Positions 25,030 to 34,259 are shown, numbered from the stretch's first letter. The stretch: DNA of 64,000 nt from Anaerotignum sp. MB30-C6 (GCF_030908465.1 NZ_CP133078.1:2728001-2792000); one strand, 5' to 3'. The notes: generated from the letters alone by a model not told the origin. A program made the numbers and translations.

Positions 25030-28000
25030 CTATAATAAAATCTCTTTGCCCATGGCGAAAGAATAAATATAAACCTCTGTTACCTTCTTGTCCAAAGCCT
25101 GCTCTAATGCTTGCTTATATAACTGCAGTTGAATTTTGTACCTCTCACGAAAAGCCTCTTCCTGATAAAGGCGATCACTTTTATAATCCAACAAAACTAA
25201 CCCTTGGCCTTCCACAAAGAAACAGTCGATAATACCGTTTATCAAAACAGTATCCTCAACATTTTCATATTCTTCACCCAAGTAAAGCTCCTTGGCAGCC
25301 ATAAGCATGGCAAAGGGCCGTTCCTTTTCTATGACTTCACTTTCTCTCATGCGTTTTGCCAAAGGAGAAGCAAAAAATTGCAATAGCTCTTTCTTCCTTA
25401 AAGCCATAACCTCTTTTTCCGTTAGTTTCCCTTTTTGAAGTATTTCTTCAATCAAAGCATTCAGCTTTTCCTCATCATACTCTACCCGTAAATCTGCACT
25501 CTCCAAAACCCCATGCATGGCTGTCCCTATTTCTGCTGCTGTTAATGGACGGTCTTTTTTTACCTCTTTGGGAAGTTTTAGGTCTATGGTAGGTAAATCT
25601 CCCTCACCCAACAGTTCTTCCATATACTTTCTCTTAACCTCAGAAATAGAAATCTTTGTAGGCAGTTTTGTTGCAGACATATGGGGGTATTGCCATTTCA
25701 AAAGATTAAAAATTTCTTCTCTTCTGCCACTGAAGTCTTTTTCCGTATCCCATGTGGCAAAATAATTTTCTTGTTCCTCTAGCTCGGACTTTTCTTCCAC
25801 TGCTTGCAACAAAATATCTCCCTTGCTTTTTAAAGTAAATTTCCAAGAAGATGCCTCGTTGGCAAACAATTTCTTTGAAACATCATTAGAGAGTTCAAAT
25901 TCATCTCGTATCCACTTTGCATGGGGGTGCCGCAATAATGCTGGCATGACCCAATCCAAATAACTTTTGCTTCGTCTCAAACGAAAAACAGACAAACGAT
26001 GTTCATTACCATCGGCAACCATTGCCCATTTTTTCATTGCCTTCTCCATGTCTTTTACCGTTCCAGTCAAAATCAACTTTTCCTTGGCTCTTGTTAGGGC
26101 AACGTAAAGCACCCTAAGCTCCTCAGATAAATTTTCCAAACGAATCACTTCCGCCAACGCTGTTTTCGATAACGTACGATACACCGCTCTATGCTCAATA
26201 TCCTTATAATCCATACCATATCCCCACTGCTGATGGGTAAGCACTGTGGCACGAAGGTCCATTTCGTTGAACTGTTTTCCCGTATCCGCCACAAAAACAA
26301 CGGGGAATTCCAACCCTTTACTTTTGTGAATGGTCATCACTCGCACCAAGTTTTCTGCCTCGCTTTGTAGCTTTGCCGAAGAAGACTCTGCCTCCGCTGT
26401 TTTGATATCTTCCACATATCGAATAAAGAAAAATAAACCTTTATGGCTACCTTTTTCAAATTGCTCCGCCTTTTCAATCAGCAGCCTTAAGTTCGCTTGC
26501 CTTAAACTGCCACCAGCAGTCATGCCCACATAATCGTAGTACCCACTTTCCTCATAAAGATAGCGTAACAACTCATGAAGGGTTAACACCTTTACCTGTC
26601 GGCGCCATGTTGTTAAATCCTCCATAAAATTCTCCAACTTTTCTTTTATCTGCATATCTTCCCCTTGGGATAAATACCCTTGGATACAGTCAAAAAATAG
26701 CCCTTTACCACCAGTCAATCTCATCTGCATCAAATCATCGGCAGAAAGGTTATATAACGGGGAGTGTAGTACAGAAAGAAGGGGAATATCCTGCCTTGGA
26801 TTATCCAGTAATCTTAATAAATTTAAGACAGTGTCAACCTCAGGAACATCATAGTAGCCTTCTGCCGTTTCAGCATAGTAAGGCAGCCCTGCTTGTCCAA
26901 AAACATCGTCTAACACTGTGCCCCAGTTCTTCATACTCCTCAATAAAATTGAAATATCTCGATATTCCAGGGGGCGGTAGTTTCCGCTTTCCTTATCCAC
27001 CACGCAATACCCTTGGTCCATCATCTCTTTAATTTTATTGGCAATTGCCATGGCTTCCAGCTGACGGCGGTTTAAGTCTTCTAATTCTTCCATCACATCT
27101 TCTTCCAAAGCGCTGTTGCTTTCTACCAAAATAACCTCATTTTCTCCTCCATGATGATGTTCTTGGGTTTCTGGGAAAGTTGCCCCAGGGTATAATGCGG
27201 TCTCATCGTTGTAATCCACATCACCAAAATCTAAAGACATCATTTGGCGGAATAAAAAGTTGGCTCCATCCAGTACATTTTTACGACTCCTAAAGTTTTT
27301 AGAAAGTATCACTTTACGGCACTTGCCCCCTTCTACCAAGGGAAACTCTAGATACTTTTTATTGAATAATTGGGGCATGGCCAAGCGAAAACGATAAATA
27401 CTCTGTTTTACGTCCCCAACCATGAAACGGTTATTTCTGCCCTTACTCTCGCCTGAAACCGCCGCCAATATCATTTCTTGAACCATATTACTATCCTGAT
27501 ACTCGTCTATCATAATTTCATCGTATCTTTTTTGTATCTCTTCGGCAGCAGCTGTGGGTACAACATGGTCAATGGTGCTTCCTTTTTCCACTAAAATTTC
27601 CATGCAAAAATGCTCATAATCATGAAAATCGATCATGAGCTTTACTTTTTTTGCTTCACCAAACCGATTTATAAAACCTCGAATCATCTCCGCCAAAGCC
27701 TTAGCCACTGGATATAAGGAACGAATCAGCTGGCTTTGCATTTCTTCACCAAAACAGAAATAGGTCTCTCCTAATTTACTTCGAACATCTTTTGCTTCAT
27801 TTCGCAAAGATTTAATGTCCTCTGCCAGCTCCTTTTCTTCCCCCCGATAAGCAGGCAGCCTAGGAAACTCTGTTTGAACAAAAGCCATATGCCACTGGGC
27901 ATAGCCTTGTTCTAAGGCTTCTTCCAAACCTTCCATCCCTTGGGCTTCTTTTTTCAAACATTCAAGGTAGGCTTCAAAACCTGAGGTGGAGGATGCCAGC

Positions 28001-28713
28001 TTCATTGCTTTTTCTAATAAATATTTTGCAAAAGAAACATTCCCTCGAATTCCTTCTCGAATTAAGTCTATCCATGCACAGGAATCCACCGTTTCCCCTT
28101 CTCCCAAGGCAAACTGCTCTGCCATTTCTTCTAATAAACCCACAGGGTCTGGGTATCCTTGGGCAAAGTTATAAAGCTGTAATACCAAATCCTTAAGTCT
28201 ACTGTCACCTGTTTCCTCACCAAAGGTTTCTAACAATAACAAGAACCCTTTGTTTTCTTGGCTTTGATAAAGCTCCTCAAAATAATCATCTAAAACCTCT
28301 TTTTGTAATAGCCTCACCTCGCCAGGGTCACCTGTTCTTACCGCAGGATCTATATCTAAAAGATGATAGTACTCACGGATGGTTTGCAAACAGAAAGAGT
28401 GGATGGTTTTTATATCTGCACGGGCAAGGAGTGTCAGCTGATTTTGTAAATGCAAGTTTTGAGGTTCCTGCTCCAATTTCTTGGCAATAGCCCCCCCAAT
28501 TCTTTGGCTCATTTCCGCCGCCGCTGCATTTGTAAAGGTCACAACCAATAGACGGTCAACATCTGTAGGCGTGTCATCTGTTGTAATTCGCCTGATGATT
28601 CGCTCAACCAGCACCGCCGTTTTCCCGCTACCGGCAGCCGCCGAAACCAAAAGGTCACAGTTTCGTGCCTCAATCGCCTGTAATTGTTCTTCTGTCCATC
28701 TGCTTTCCCCCAT
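25030..28713 (-). CDS. addA: ATP-dependent helicase/nuclease subunit A
   Basis: A 1227-residue UvrD-type helicase fused to a C-terminal RecB-family nuclease; processes double-strand breaks together with AddB. The Q motif/Walker A region is RWTEEQLQAIEAR and SAAAGSGKTAVLVERI (about 23-38), and Walker B is IMIDEYQDSN near 402. Helicase motif IV-VI segments follow (VGDVKQSIYRFRLA, VMTIHKSKGLEFPVVF, LYVALTRAKEKL). The nuclease motif VLLDYKSDRL is near 1180. Length matches AddA. addB, which normally precedes addA, is not adjacent; an unknown 193-residue gene sits 20 bases upstream instead. Confidence 0.95.
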   Translation of the reverse strand: MGESRWTEEQLQAIEARNCDLLVSAAAGSGKTAVLVERIIRRITTDDTPTDVDRLLVVTFTNAAAAEMSQRIGGAIAKKLEQEPQNLHLQNQLTLLARADIKTIHSFCLQTIREYYHLLDIDPAVRTGDPGEVRLLQKEVLDDYFEELYQSQENKGFLLLLETFGEETGDSRLKDLVLQLYNFAQGYPDPVGLLEEMAEQFALGEGETVDSCAWIDLIREGIRGNVSFAKYLLEKAMKLASSTSGFEAYLECLKKEAQGMEGLEEALEQGYAQWHMAFVQTEFPRLPAYRGEEKELAEDIKSLRNEAKDVRSKLGETYFCFGEEMQSQLIRSLYPVAKALAEMIRGFINRFGEAKKVKLMIDFHDYEHFCMEILVEKGSTIDHVVPTAAAEEIQKRYDEIMIDEYQDSNMVQEMILAAVSGESKGRNNRFMVGDVKQSIYRFRLAMPQLFNKKYLEFPLVEGGKCRKVILSKNFRSRKNVLDGANFLFRQMMSLDFGDVDYNDETALYPGATFPETQEHHHGGENEVILVESNSALEEDVMEELEDLNRRQLEAMAIANKIKEMMDQGYCVVDKESGNYRPLEYRDISILLRSMKNWGTVLDDVFGQAGLPYYAETAEGYYDVPEVDTVLNLLRLLDNPRQDIPLLSVLHSPLYNLSADDLMQMRLTGGKGLFFDCIQGYLSQGEDMQIKEKLENFMEDLTTWRRQVKVLTLHELLRYLYEESGYYDYVGMTAGGSLRQANLRLLIEKAEQFEKGSHKGLFFFIRYVEDIKTAEAESSSAKLQSEAENLVRVMTIHKSKGLEFPVVFVADTGKQFNEMDLRATVLTHQQWGYGMDYKDIEHRAVYRTLSKTALAEVIRLENLSEELRVLYVALTRAKEKLILTGTVKDMEKAMKKWAMVADGNEHRLSVFRLRRSKSYLDWVMPALLRHPHAKWIRDEFELSNDVSKKLFANEASSWKFTLKSKGDILLQAVEEKSELEEQENYFATWDTEKDFSGRREEIFNLLKWQYPHMSATKLPTKISISEVKRKYMEELLGEGDLPTIDLKLPKEVKKDRPLTAAEIGTAMHGVLESADLRVEYDEEKLNALIEEILQKGKLTEKEVMALRKKELLQFFASPLAKRMRESEVIEKERPFAMLMAAKELYLGEEYENVEDTVLINGIIDCFFVEGQGLVLLDYKSDRLYQEEAFRERYKIQLQLYKQALEQALDKKVTEVYIYSFAMGKEILL

Positions 28714-28733
28714 GGGTCCTCATCCTTCCAAAT

Positions 28734-29315
28734 TCATTGTCCCATAGCTCGCTCCATACGCACATGAAAAGGTACATATCCGGAAAACGAACCCATAAAA
28801 CTACTATATGAATTATACCAGAAGTTACCGATGAAAGCGAAGGAAAATGTAGAAAGCACTTTATCGCCAAATATATACCTTGCTGTTGTTTTTATAAATA
28901 AATCTTGGAAGCCTGCCTGATAAATAAAGGCGCATCGCTGCAAAATATCCGCCATTTCTTTTTCACTTTCCGTCAAGTCATAGACATGAAATAAAGCCTC
29001 TTTGATATCCTCCCACGACATTTCTTTCTTACGCCTTCTAACCACCCTTATGGTGTGATATATGGCAGCAAGCTTAAAAAATCGTATCATTACTCTTTCA
29101 TCCATACGCTCCAAATTACTCCTGAAATAATTATGTTCCATAGGTGTTTCCAGAAAGGATTCATATACATCCGCCGCTGTACTTTCTGCGCACTGCACAT
29201 AAAAGGCACTATAAAATTGATTTTCCAGATTATATGCTCTTTCCACAAAATAAGACTTGCAGTATTCAATCAGCACCTTGCAGCGCTCATCTTTTTTAAA
29301 ATTCAGCTTTATCAT
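28734..29315 (-). CDS. Conserved-looking protein of unknown function upstream of addA
   Basis: A 193-residue, mostly helical soluble protein rich in Phe, Tyr and Arg, with no motif I recognise. The ATG at 29315 has AGGGGA six bases upstream; the frame extends to 29393 but lacks a ribosome site there. It ends 20 bases before addA, so the two are probably co-transcribed. Confidence 0.6.
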   Translation of the reverse strand: MIKLNFKKDERCKVLIEYCKSYFVERAYNLENQFYSAFYVQCAESTAADVYESFLETPMEHNYFRSNLERMDERVMIRFFKLAAIYHTIRVVRRRKKEMSWEDIKEALFHVYDLTESEKEMADILQRCAFIYQAGFQDLFIKTTARYIFGDKVLSTFSFAFIGNFWYNSYSSFMGSFSGYVPFHVRMERAMGQ

Positions 29316-29390
29316 AAATATTCCCCTTTCAATAATGCTATTTCTTTTATTGTAAAGGAATGATGCCAAAGATGCCTTCTTTTTCGTTCG

Positions 29391-29427
29391 CAAAAAAAGA
29401 AAGGCTTCCCCAAAAATCGGGAAAGCC
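29391..29427 (-). terminator. Terminator downstream of the Gly/Cys-rich gene
   Basis: On the minus strand GGCTTTCCC pairs with GGGGAAGCC, followed by a T-rich tract. It separates the miniprotein gene from the unknown gene at 28734. Confidence 0.75.
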
Positions 29428-29593
29428 CAAAGGTATAGAACATCTACACCCTATGAAAAAAGCTTGAATTTACAAACTTTTTTCATGCTTACAGCGGATA
29501 AGGAAATGCAATTTATTTAACACCATTAACCGCTGTAGAAATTACTTTGTTCTACTTAATATTCCTAGTATGAAGCCATTACTGCACTGCAAA

Positions 29594-29827
29594 TTAGCAA
29601 GTGCCACAGTTACCAATCTGGTTGCCACATCCACATCCACCGCCATTACCGCAGCAGCAAAGGAGAATCAAAATCCACAACCAAGAAGAACCATCATTGC
29701 CACAACCATTTCCACAACTGTTGCCACCGATAAAGTTGTTACCGCCACAGCAGCATAATAAAATAATGATCCATAACCAAGAAGAGCCTTCATTGCCACA
29801 ACCATTTCCACAACCAAAACCAAACAT
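29594..29827 (-). CDS. Gly/Cys-rich miniprotein with an internal duplication
   Basis: A 77-residue protein made of two copies of one unit: CGNGCGN, Glu or Asp, GSSWLWI, Ile or Leu, ILLCCCG. The copies are joined by a Gly/Asn linker and followed by a Cys/Gly tail (GGCGCGN...CGTC). Each unit has a short hydrophobic stretch (SSWLWIIILL) bordered by Cys and Gly clusters; there are 15 Cys. It resembles the small Gly-rich hydrophobic sporulation peptides of Firmicutes (YjcZ-like) in style, not clearly in sequence. GGAGG lies nine bases before the ATG, and a sigma-E/K-like promoter lies upstream. Function unknown; a spore coat or envelope role is inferred. Confidence 0.7.
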   Translation of the reverse strand: MFGFGCGNGCGNEGSSWLWIIILLCCCGGNNFIGGNSCGNGCGNDGSSWLWILILLCCCGNGGGCGCGNQIGNCGTC

Positions 29828-29868
29828 ACTAAAATACCTCCTTAAGTAATAAGTTTTGCTTACAATTT

Positions 29869-29896
29869 TATCCTATGAGGTATTTTGTAAAATATT
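29869..29896 (-). promoter_or_regulatory. Mother-cell-type (sigma-E/sigma-K-like) promoter of the miniprotein
   Basis: On the minus strand AATATT is followed after 13 bases by CATAGGATA, which fits the sigma-K -10 pattern CATANNNTA and is close to sigma-E CATACAnT. No sigma-A pair was seen here. Confidence 0.4.
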
Positions 29897-29962
29897 GCCT
29901 GTCTATATTTATTTTTTTTTCTTTCTTATTCATACAAAAGTCGGGAAAATTCTGTACAAGTT

Positions 29963-30235
29963 TTAACAAGGAAGTATCAATTCCTCCACCAAAACCTCCA
30001 CGGTAAAGCCCCCCATTTCATCTGCAAGGCTAACCAAAAGCAGCTTTTCATGGTCTAAAAAATACAAAACATGGGTCATGTCCCCTTTTTGCCCCAGCAG
30101 AATCAGCTCATCTTGTACAGCTTCTCCGTGAAAAGTAACTTCTATTCCTGCTTTTTTATATCTTTCGCCAAAAAGCCTTGCAGTTTTTTCTCCCTCTAAA
30201 GCCCATGCAAACATCGCCTTTACCTTCTGTTCCAT
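29963..30235 (-). CDS. Small conserved-looking protein of unknown function
   Basis: A 90-residue soluble alpha/beta protein (MEQKVKAMFAWALEGEKTA at the start), preceded by GGAGG six bases before the ATG, so translation is well supported. No signal peptide, membrane segment or known motif is seen. It lies between nrdR and the Gly/Cys miniprotein on the same strand; a terminator separates it from nrdR. Confidence 0.6.
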   Translation of the reverse strand: MEQKVKAMFAWALEGEKTARLFGERYKKAGIEVTFHGEAVQDELILLGQKGDMTHVLYFLDHEKLLLVSLADEMGGFTVEVLVEELILPC

Positions 30236-30270
30236 TATAAACCTCCATAAAGTTTAGATTTATCCGTATA

Positions 30271-30305
30271 AAAAAGTTCCCTCTGAGCAAAAAGCCCAAA
30301 GGGAA
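30271..30305 (-). terminator. Terminator of nrdR
   Basis: On the minus strand TTCCCTTTGG pairs with CAGAGGGAA, followed by CTTTTT, about 26 bases past the nrdR stop. Confidence 0.8.
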
Positions 30306-30330
30306 AAAATTACGTGATTTAACAACAATA

Positions 30331-30798
30331 TTATAAATTGTTTCGTTTTTCACTGAGCATTTTCTCAAGCTCATCGATAAATGTATTAATATCTTTAAAT
30401 TGGCGATATACGGAAGCAAAACGCACATAAGCTACTTCGTCTAATTCTTTTAAGCGATCCATAACCATCGTACCGATTACTTTGCTCTCTACTTCCCTCT
30501 CACCACTGCCAATCACTGCATTTTCCACATCATCAACCAATTCTTCAATTTGTTTTGCTGTGACAGGGCGTTTATTACAGGACTTCATGATACCGCCGAT
30601 TAACTTTGTCTTGTCAAAAATTTCCCTTGTACCGTCTCTTTTAATTACAGTAATAGGAATCATATCTATTCTTTCATATGTTGTAAAGCGTTTTCCACAG
30701 CTTTCACAAAGGCGACGGCGACGAATGACTGCATTATCATCCTGTGCTCTTGAATCAATTACTTTTGTATCTGCATAATTACAAAAAGGACACTTCAA
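30331..30798 (-). CDS. nrdR: Transcriptional repressor NrdR
   Basis: A 155-residue repressor of ribonucleotide reductase genes that responds to dATP/ATP. The N-terminal zinc ribbon has CPFCNYADTKVIDSR and CESCGKRFTTYERI (residues 3-44), followed by an ATP-cone (about 49-139; VIKRDGTREIFDKTKLIGGI). The start is the TTG at 30798, six bases after GGGGGA, giving the family's usual N-terminus MKCPFC. The longer ORF to 30882 lacks a ribosome site. It is downstream of the YmxH-like gene and divergent from nrdDG, whose promoter has matching NrdR boxes. Confidence 0.95.
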   Translation of the reverse strand: MKCPFCNYADTKVIDSRAQDDNAVIRRRRLCESCGKRFTTYERIDMIPITVIKRDGTREIFDKTKLIGGIMKSCNKRPVTAKQIEELVDDVENAVIGSGEREVESKVIGTMVMDRLKELDEVAYVRFASVYRQFKDINTFIDELEKMLSEKRNNL

Positions 30799-30874
30799 AA
30801 TGTTTCCCCCTTTATCAATATTCTTACCCTCTTGCCCACAATTATACGGTAAGAATACCTTTTTGGTCAAGGTC

Positions 30875-31141
30875 TCATTCATCTGTTACCAAAACATCCG
30901 AGGCATCCACTTCAACCAGAATAATGTCATCACCTATTCTCTTGATGCACCTCCAAGGTACAAAGTAGGCCTGCTCTTTACAAAAAAAGTTCCATTTCCC
31001 ACCATCTTCCGGAATAATTAAGGTGCAAATTTTCCCAGAGTGGGTATCTATTTCTAAATCACAAACAAATCCTAACCGTTTTCCGTCGCAAATATTAATG
31101 ACTTCTTTCTCCTTCAGACACGAAAATCGCTCCCATTTCAT
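30875..31141 (-). CDS. YlmC/YmxH family PRC-barrel sporulation-linked protein
   Basis: An 88-residue single-domain PRC-barrel protein: LKEKEVINICDGKRLGFVCD begins the barrel, with IVPxDG-like LIIPEDGGKWNFF in the middle and VPWRCIKRIGDDIILV near the end. These features are characteristic of the YlmC/YmxH group, annotated as sporulation proteins of unknown function. The ATG at 31141 has GGGGAG nine bases upstream. It is the first gene before nrdR, with about 76 bases between them. Confidence 0.85.
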   Translation of the reverse strand: MKWERFSCLKEKEVINICDGKRLGFVCDLEIDTHSGKICTLIIPEDGGKWNFFCKEQAYFVPWRCIKRIGDDIILVEVDASDVLVTDE

Positions 31142-31231
31142 GGATTTTGTCTCCCCTTCCCAGTACATTTATACCAGTTTATGCCATTCCATCGTGAAAT
31201 TAGCCAAATTTGATTTTTTTATTATTTTCCC

Positions 31232-31260
31232 TTGACGTCAGTTTCGGAAAGGAATACAAT
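31232..31260 (+). promoter_or_regulatory. Sigma-A promoter of nrdDG
   Basis: TTGACG is followed after 17 bases by TACAAT. The predicted transcription start is about 120 bases before nrdD. The -10 box lies inside the first NrdR box. Confidence 0.8.
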
Positions 31261-31269
31261 ATGTACGGA
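31254..31269 (+). promoter_or_regulatory. NrdR box 1
   Basis: ATACAATATGTACGGA fits the left half of the NrdR consensus ACACWATATWTWGTGT, with a weak right half. It covers the -10 region of the nrdD promoter. Confidence 0.6.
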
Positions 31270-31283
31270 TAATATAATTAAAA

Positions 31284-31299
31284 CAACTATATATTGTGT
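31284..31299 (+). promoter_or_regulatory. NrdR box 2
   Basis: CAACTATATATTGTGT matches the NrdR consensus at 14 of 16 positions. It starts 30 bases after box 1, which places the two boxes on the same helix face, as is usual for NrdR operators. Confidence 0.75.
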
Positions 31300-31388
31300 T
31301 TTTATCATTTCTTTTGTAACTTCATTGAAATTATTCAGCATATATAAAGAAGACAAAAAAGATAAAAATATGAAAGGGGCATAACTTT

Positions 31389-33737
31389 ATGATCACAACC
31401 ATTAAAAAACGTGATGGTAGAACCGCATATTTTGACATCAACAAAATCGCTAACGCCATTGAAAAATCTTTTCAAGCCACAGTAGGAGCAAAGGATTTTG
31501 CAACTTGTCTAGACCTTGCACAAGAAGTTTCTGAGAACTTCGAAAAGGATGGTATTACATCCCCCACTGTTGAGCAAATCCAAGATATGGTTGAGAAAAT
31601 ACTCATTGATCATGGCTATGTCCGTACCGCAAAAGCCTATATATTGTATCGGGCCGAACGTACCCGTGTACGCAATATGAACGATAGATTAATGAAAACC
31701 TTCCAAGACATTACATACAAAGATGCTAACGATAGCGATATTAAAAGAGAAAATGCAAACATCGATGGAAACACTGCCATGGGTGCCATGTTAAAATATG
31801 GCTCTGAAGGGGCAAAGCACTTTTATGAAAGCTACGTTTTAAACCCTGCCCATTCCGAGGCCCACAGAAACGGCGACATTCATATTCACGATTTGGACTT
31901 TTATACCCTTACAACAACTTGTTGCCAAATTGACTTAATTAAATTGTTTAAAGGTGGTTTCTCCACAGGCCATGGTGTTTTAAGAGAGCCAAATGATATT
32001 GCAAGTTATGCTTCTTTGGCTTGTATCGCCATTCAATCTAACCAAAATGACCAGCATGGCGGACAGTCTATTTCAAACTTTGACCGTGGGTTGGCACCCG
32101 GGGTTGCAAAAACATATAAAAAGCGTTATTGCTCCAATTTAGCCTCCCTTTTGGAAGTCATGGATAACCCAAAGATGGGTCAAATAGCAAAAGAAGCATT
32201 TGTAAAGCTTGAAAAAAGTGGGTTTTATCCCACATTGGATCCAAACCCAGCATTCGATAAAGCAGAAGAAGAATTGCTGCTGCAAGAAGGGGTAACTCCC
32301 GAAATCTATAAAAAAGCAAAGGACTTCTCTGCAAAAAAAGCAACGGAAGAAACAGATAAGGCAACTTATCAAGCAATGGAAGCCTTGCTGCACAACTTAA
32401 ATACAATGCATAGCCGTGCAGGGGCACAAACCCCATTCTCCTCTGTAAACTACGGCATGGATACCTCTACAGAGGCACGCATGGTAATGAAAAATATGCT
32501 TTTGGTAACGGAAGCCGGCTTGGGAAATGGCGAAACAGCAATTTTCCCTATCCAGATTTTCCGTGTGAAGGATGGAATTAACTTTAACCCTGGAGAGGCA
32601 AACTATGATTTGTTTAAATTAGCTTGCCGTGTCAGCGCAAAGCGTTTGTTCCCCAACTTCTCCTTTCAGGATGCACCATATAATCTGAAGTACTACAAAG
32701 AAGGGGACCCTGATACAGAAATTTCTTACATGGGCTGCAGAACCAGAGTAATGGGCAACGTGCATGACAATGACCGAGAAATTACCCCCGGCCGAGGCAA
32801 CTTAAGCTTCACCAGCATCAACCTGCCTCGTATTGCTATTCTTTCCAACAAAAATATCGATTGGTTCTTTAAAGAATTAGATAGCAAGATTGATTTGGTT
32901 GTTTCACAACTGTTGGAACGCTTTGAAATTCAGGCAAAGAAGAAAGTGCATAACTACCCATTCCTTATGGGCGAAGGCGTATGGATTGACAGCGATAAAT
33001 TAGCTCCCACGGAAGAAGTACGTGAAGTAATCAAACACGGAACATTATCCATGGGCTTTATCGGCTTAGCGGAAACCTTAAAAGCCCTCATCGGCGTGCA
33101 TCACGGCGAAAGCGAAATCGCTCAAAACTTAGGTGTTGATATTATAAGCCATATGCGTAGCCGTATGGATGAATACTCTAAAAAAACAGGCATGAACTTT
33201 ACCTTATTGGCAACCCCTGCAGAAGGCCTTTCCGGAAGATTTATCCGTATGGACCGTGCAAGGTTTGGTGATATCGAAGGGGTTACGGATAAAGAATATT
33301 ATACAAACAGTTTCCATATCCCAGTTTATTACCCCATCAGCGCCTTCAAAAAGATTCAGCTTGAAGCACCATATCATAACCTGACCAATGCTGGCCACAT
33401 TACTTATGTAGAGCTGGATGGGGACCCTAGCACAAACTTGGACGCTTTCGAAAAAATTATCCGCTACATGAAAACCCAAAATATCGGATACGGCTCCATC
33501 AACCATCCCATTGATCGTGACCCAATTTGTGGATATACGGGTATCATCGGGGATACGTGCCCTAGTTGCGGTAGAAAAGAAGATGATGGCGAAGTAGGGT
33601 TCCAGCGTATTCGTCGTATTACTGGATATTTAGTTGGCACCTTAGATCGCTTTAATAACGCAAAACGTGCCGAGGTGAAAGATCGAGTAAAACACTCTGT
33701 TGTTGCAGATGTAAAAATGGACGCAAAGAAGGGTTGA
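31389..33737 (+). CDS. nrdD: Anaerobic ribonucleoside-triphosphate reductase
   Basis: A 782-residue class III ribonucleotide reductase that makes dNTPs under anaerobic conditions with a glycyl radical. The N-terminal ATP-cone (residues 3-95, TIKKRDGRTAYFDINKI) is the allosteric site. The catalytic domain contains SYMGCRTRVMGNVH with the thiyl-radical Cys. Near the C-terminus DPICGYTGIIGDTCPSCGRK holds zinc-binding Cys residues, and RRITGYLVG carries the radical Gly near residue 746. Its activator nrdG follows after four bases. Regulation by NrdR is supported by two upstream boxes. Confidence 0.97.
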   Translation: MITTIKKRDGRTAYFDINKIANAIEKSFQATVGAKDFATCLDLAQEVSENFEKDGITSPTVEQIQDMVEKILIDHGYVRTAKAYILYRAERTRVRNMNDRLMKTFQDITYKDANDSDIKRENANIDGNTAMGAMLKYGSEGAKHFYESYVLNPAHSEAHRNGDIHIHDLDFYTLTTTCCQIDLIKLFKGGFSTGHGVLREPNDIASYASLACIAIQSNQNDQHGGQSISNFDRGLAPGVAKTYKKRYCSNLASLLEVMDNPKMGQIAKEAFVKLEKSGFYPTLDPNPAFDKAEEELLLQEGVTPEIYKKAKDFSAKKATEETDKATYQAMEALLHNLNTMHSRAGAQTPFSSVNYGMDTSTEARMVMKNMLLVTEAGLGNGETAIFPIQIFRVKDGINFNPGEANYDLFKLACRVSAKRLFPNFSFQDAPYNLKYYKEGDPDTEISYMGCRTRVMGNVHDNDREITPGRGNLSFTSINLPRIAILSNKNIDWFFKELDSKIDLVVSQLLERFEIQAKKKVHNYPFLMGEGVWIDSDKLAPTEEVREVIKHGTLSMGFIGLAETLKALIGVHHGESEIAQNLGVDIISHMRSRMDEYSKKTGMNFTLLATPAEGLSGRFIRMDRARFGDIEGVTDKEYYTNSFHIPVYYPISAFKKIQLEAPYHNLTNAGHITYVELDGDPSTNLDAFEKIIRYMKTQNIGYGSINHPIDRDPICGYTGIIGDTCPSCGRKEDDGEVGFQRIRRITGYLVGTLDRFNNAKRAEVKDRVKHSVVADVKMDAKKG

Positions 33738-33741
33738 TTCC

Positions 33742-34251
33742 ATGGAAATTCGACTAAGCGGTATGGTAAATGATTCTATCGTAGATGGTCCAGGGATACG
33801 GCTAACGGTTTTTACCCAAGGCTGCCCCCACCACTGCCCTGACTGCCATAATCCCCAAACCCATGACCCACAAGGCGGGTTCCTTGGGGATACCCATTTG
33901 ATCCTTAAGGCTTTGGCAGAAAACCCTCTGTTAGATGGTGTTACCCTATCAGGCGGGGAACCCTTAGATCAGCCCATCCCCTGCAAACATATTGCCGAAG
34001 GTGCAAAAAAATTGGGGCTGAATGTTTGGGCATATACCGGATATCTATGGGAAAATCTTTTAGACCAAAAAAATCCCAATGTCATGAATCTCTTACAACA
34101 TATAGATGTATTAATTGACGGGCCTTTTTTGAAAGAACAACGGTCTTTGGAACTACAATTTTGCGGAAGCAAAAACCAACGGCTGATGGACGTAAAAAAA
34201 TCCCTTGAGCAAGGGGAAGTGGTTCTTTGGGAAAGAGAAACTGATTTCTAA
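33742..34251 (+). CDS. nrdG: Anaerobic ribonucleotide reductase activating protein
   Basis: A 169-residue radical SAM enzyme that generates the glycyl radical on NrdD. The CxxxCxxC iron-sulfur motif is QGCPHHCPDCHNP at about residues 28-40, preceded by DGPGIRLTVFTQ. The SAM-contacting GGE motif appears as LSGGEPLDQP. ELQFCGSKNQRLMDV is the typical NrdG C-terminal segment. It starts four bases after nrdD and is followed by a strong terminator, completing the nrdDG operon. Confidence 0.96.
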   Translation: MEIRLSGMVNDSIVDGPGIRLTVFTQGCPHHCPDCHNPQTHDPQGGFLGDTHLILKALAENPLLDGVTLSGGEPLDQPIPCKHIAEGAKKLGLNVWAYTGYLWENLLDQKNPNVMNLLQHIDVLIDGPFLKEQRSLELQFCGSKNQRLMDVKKSLEQGEVVLWERETDF

Positions 34252-34259
34252 ACTTGCAT

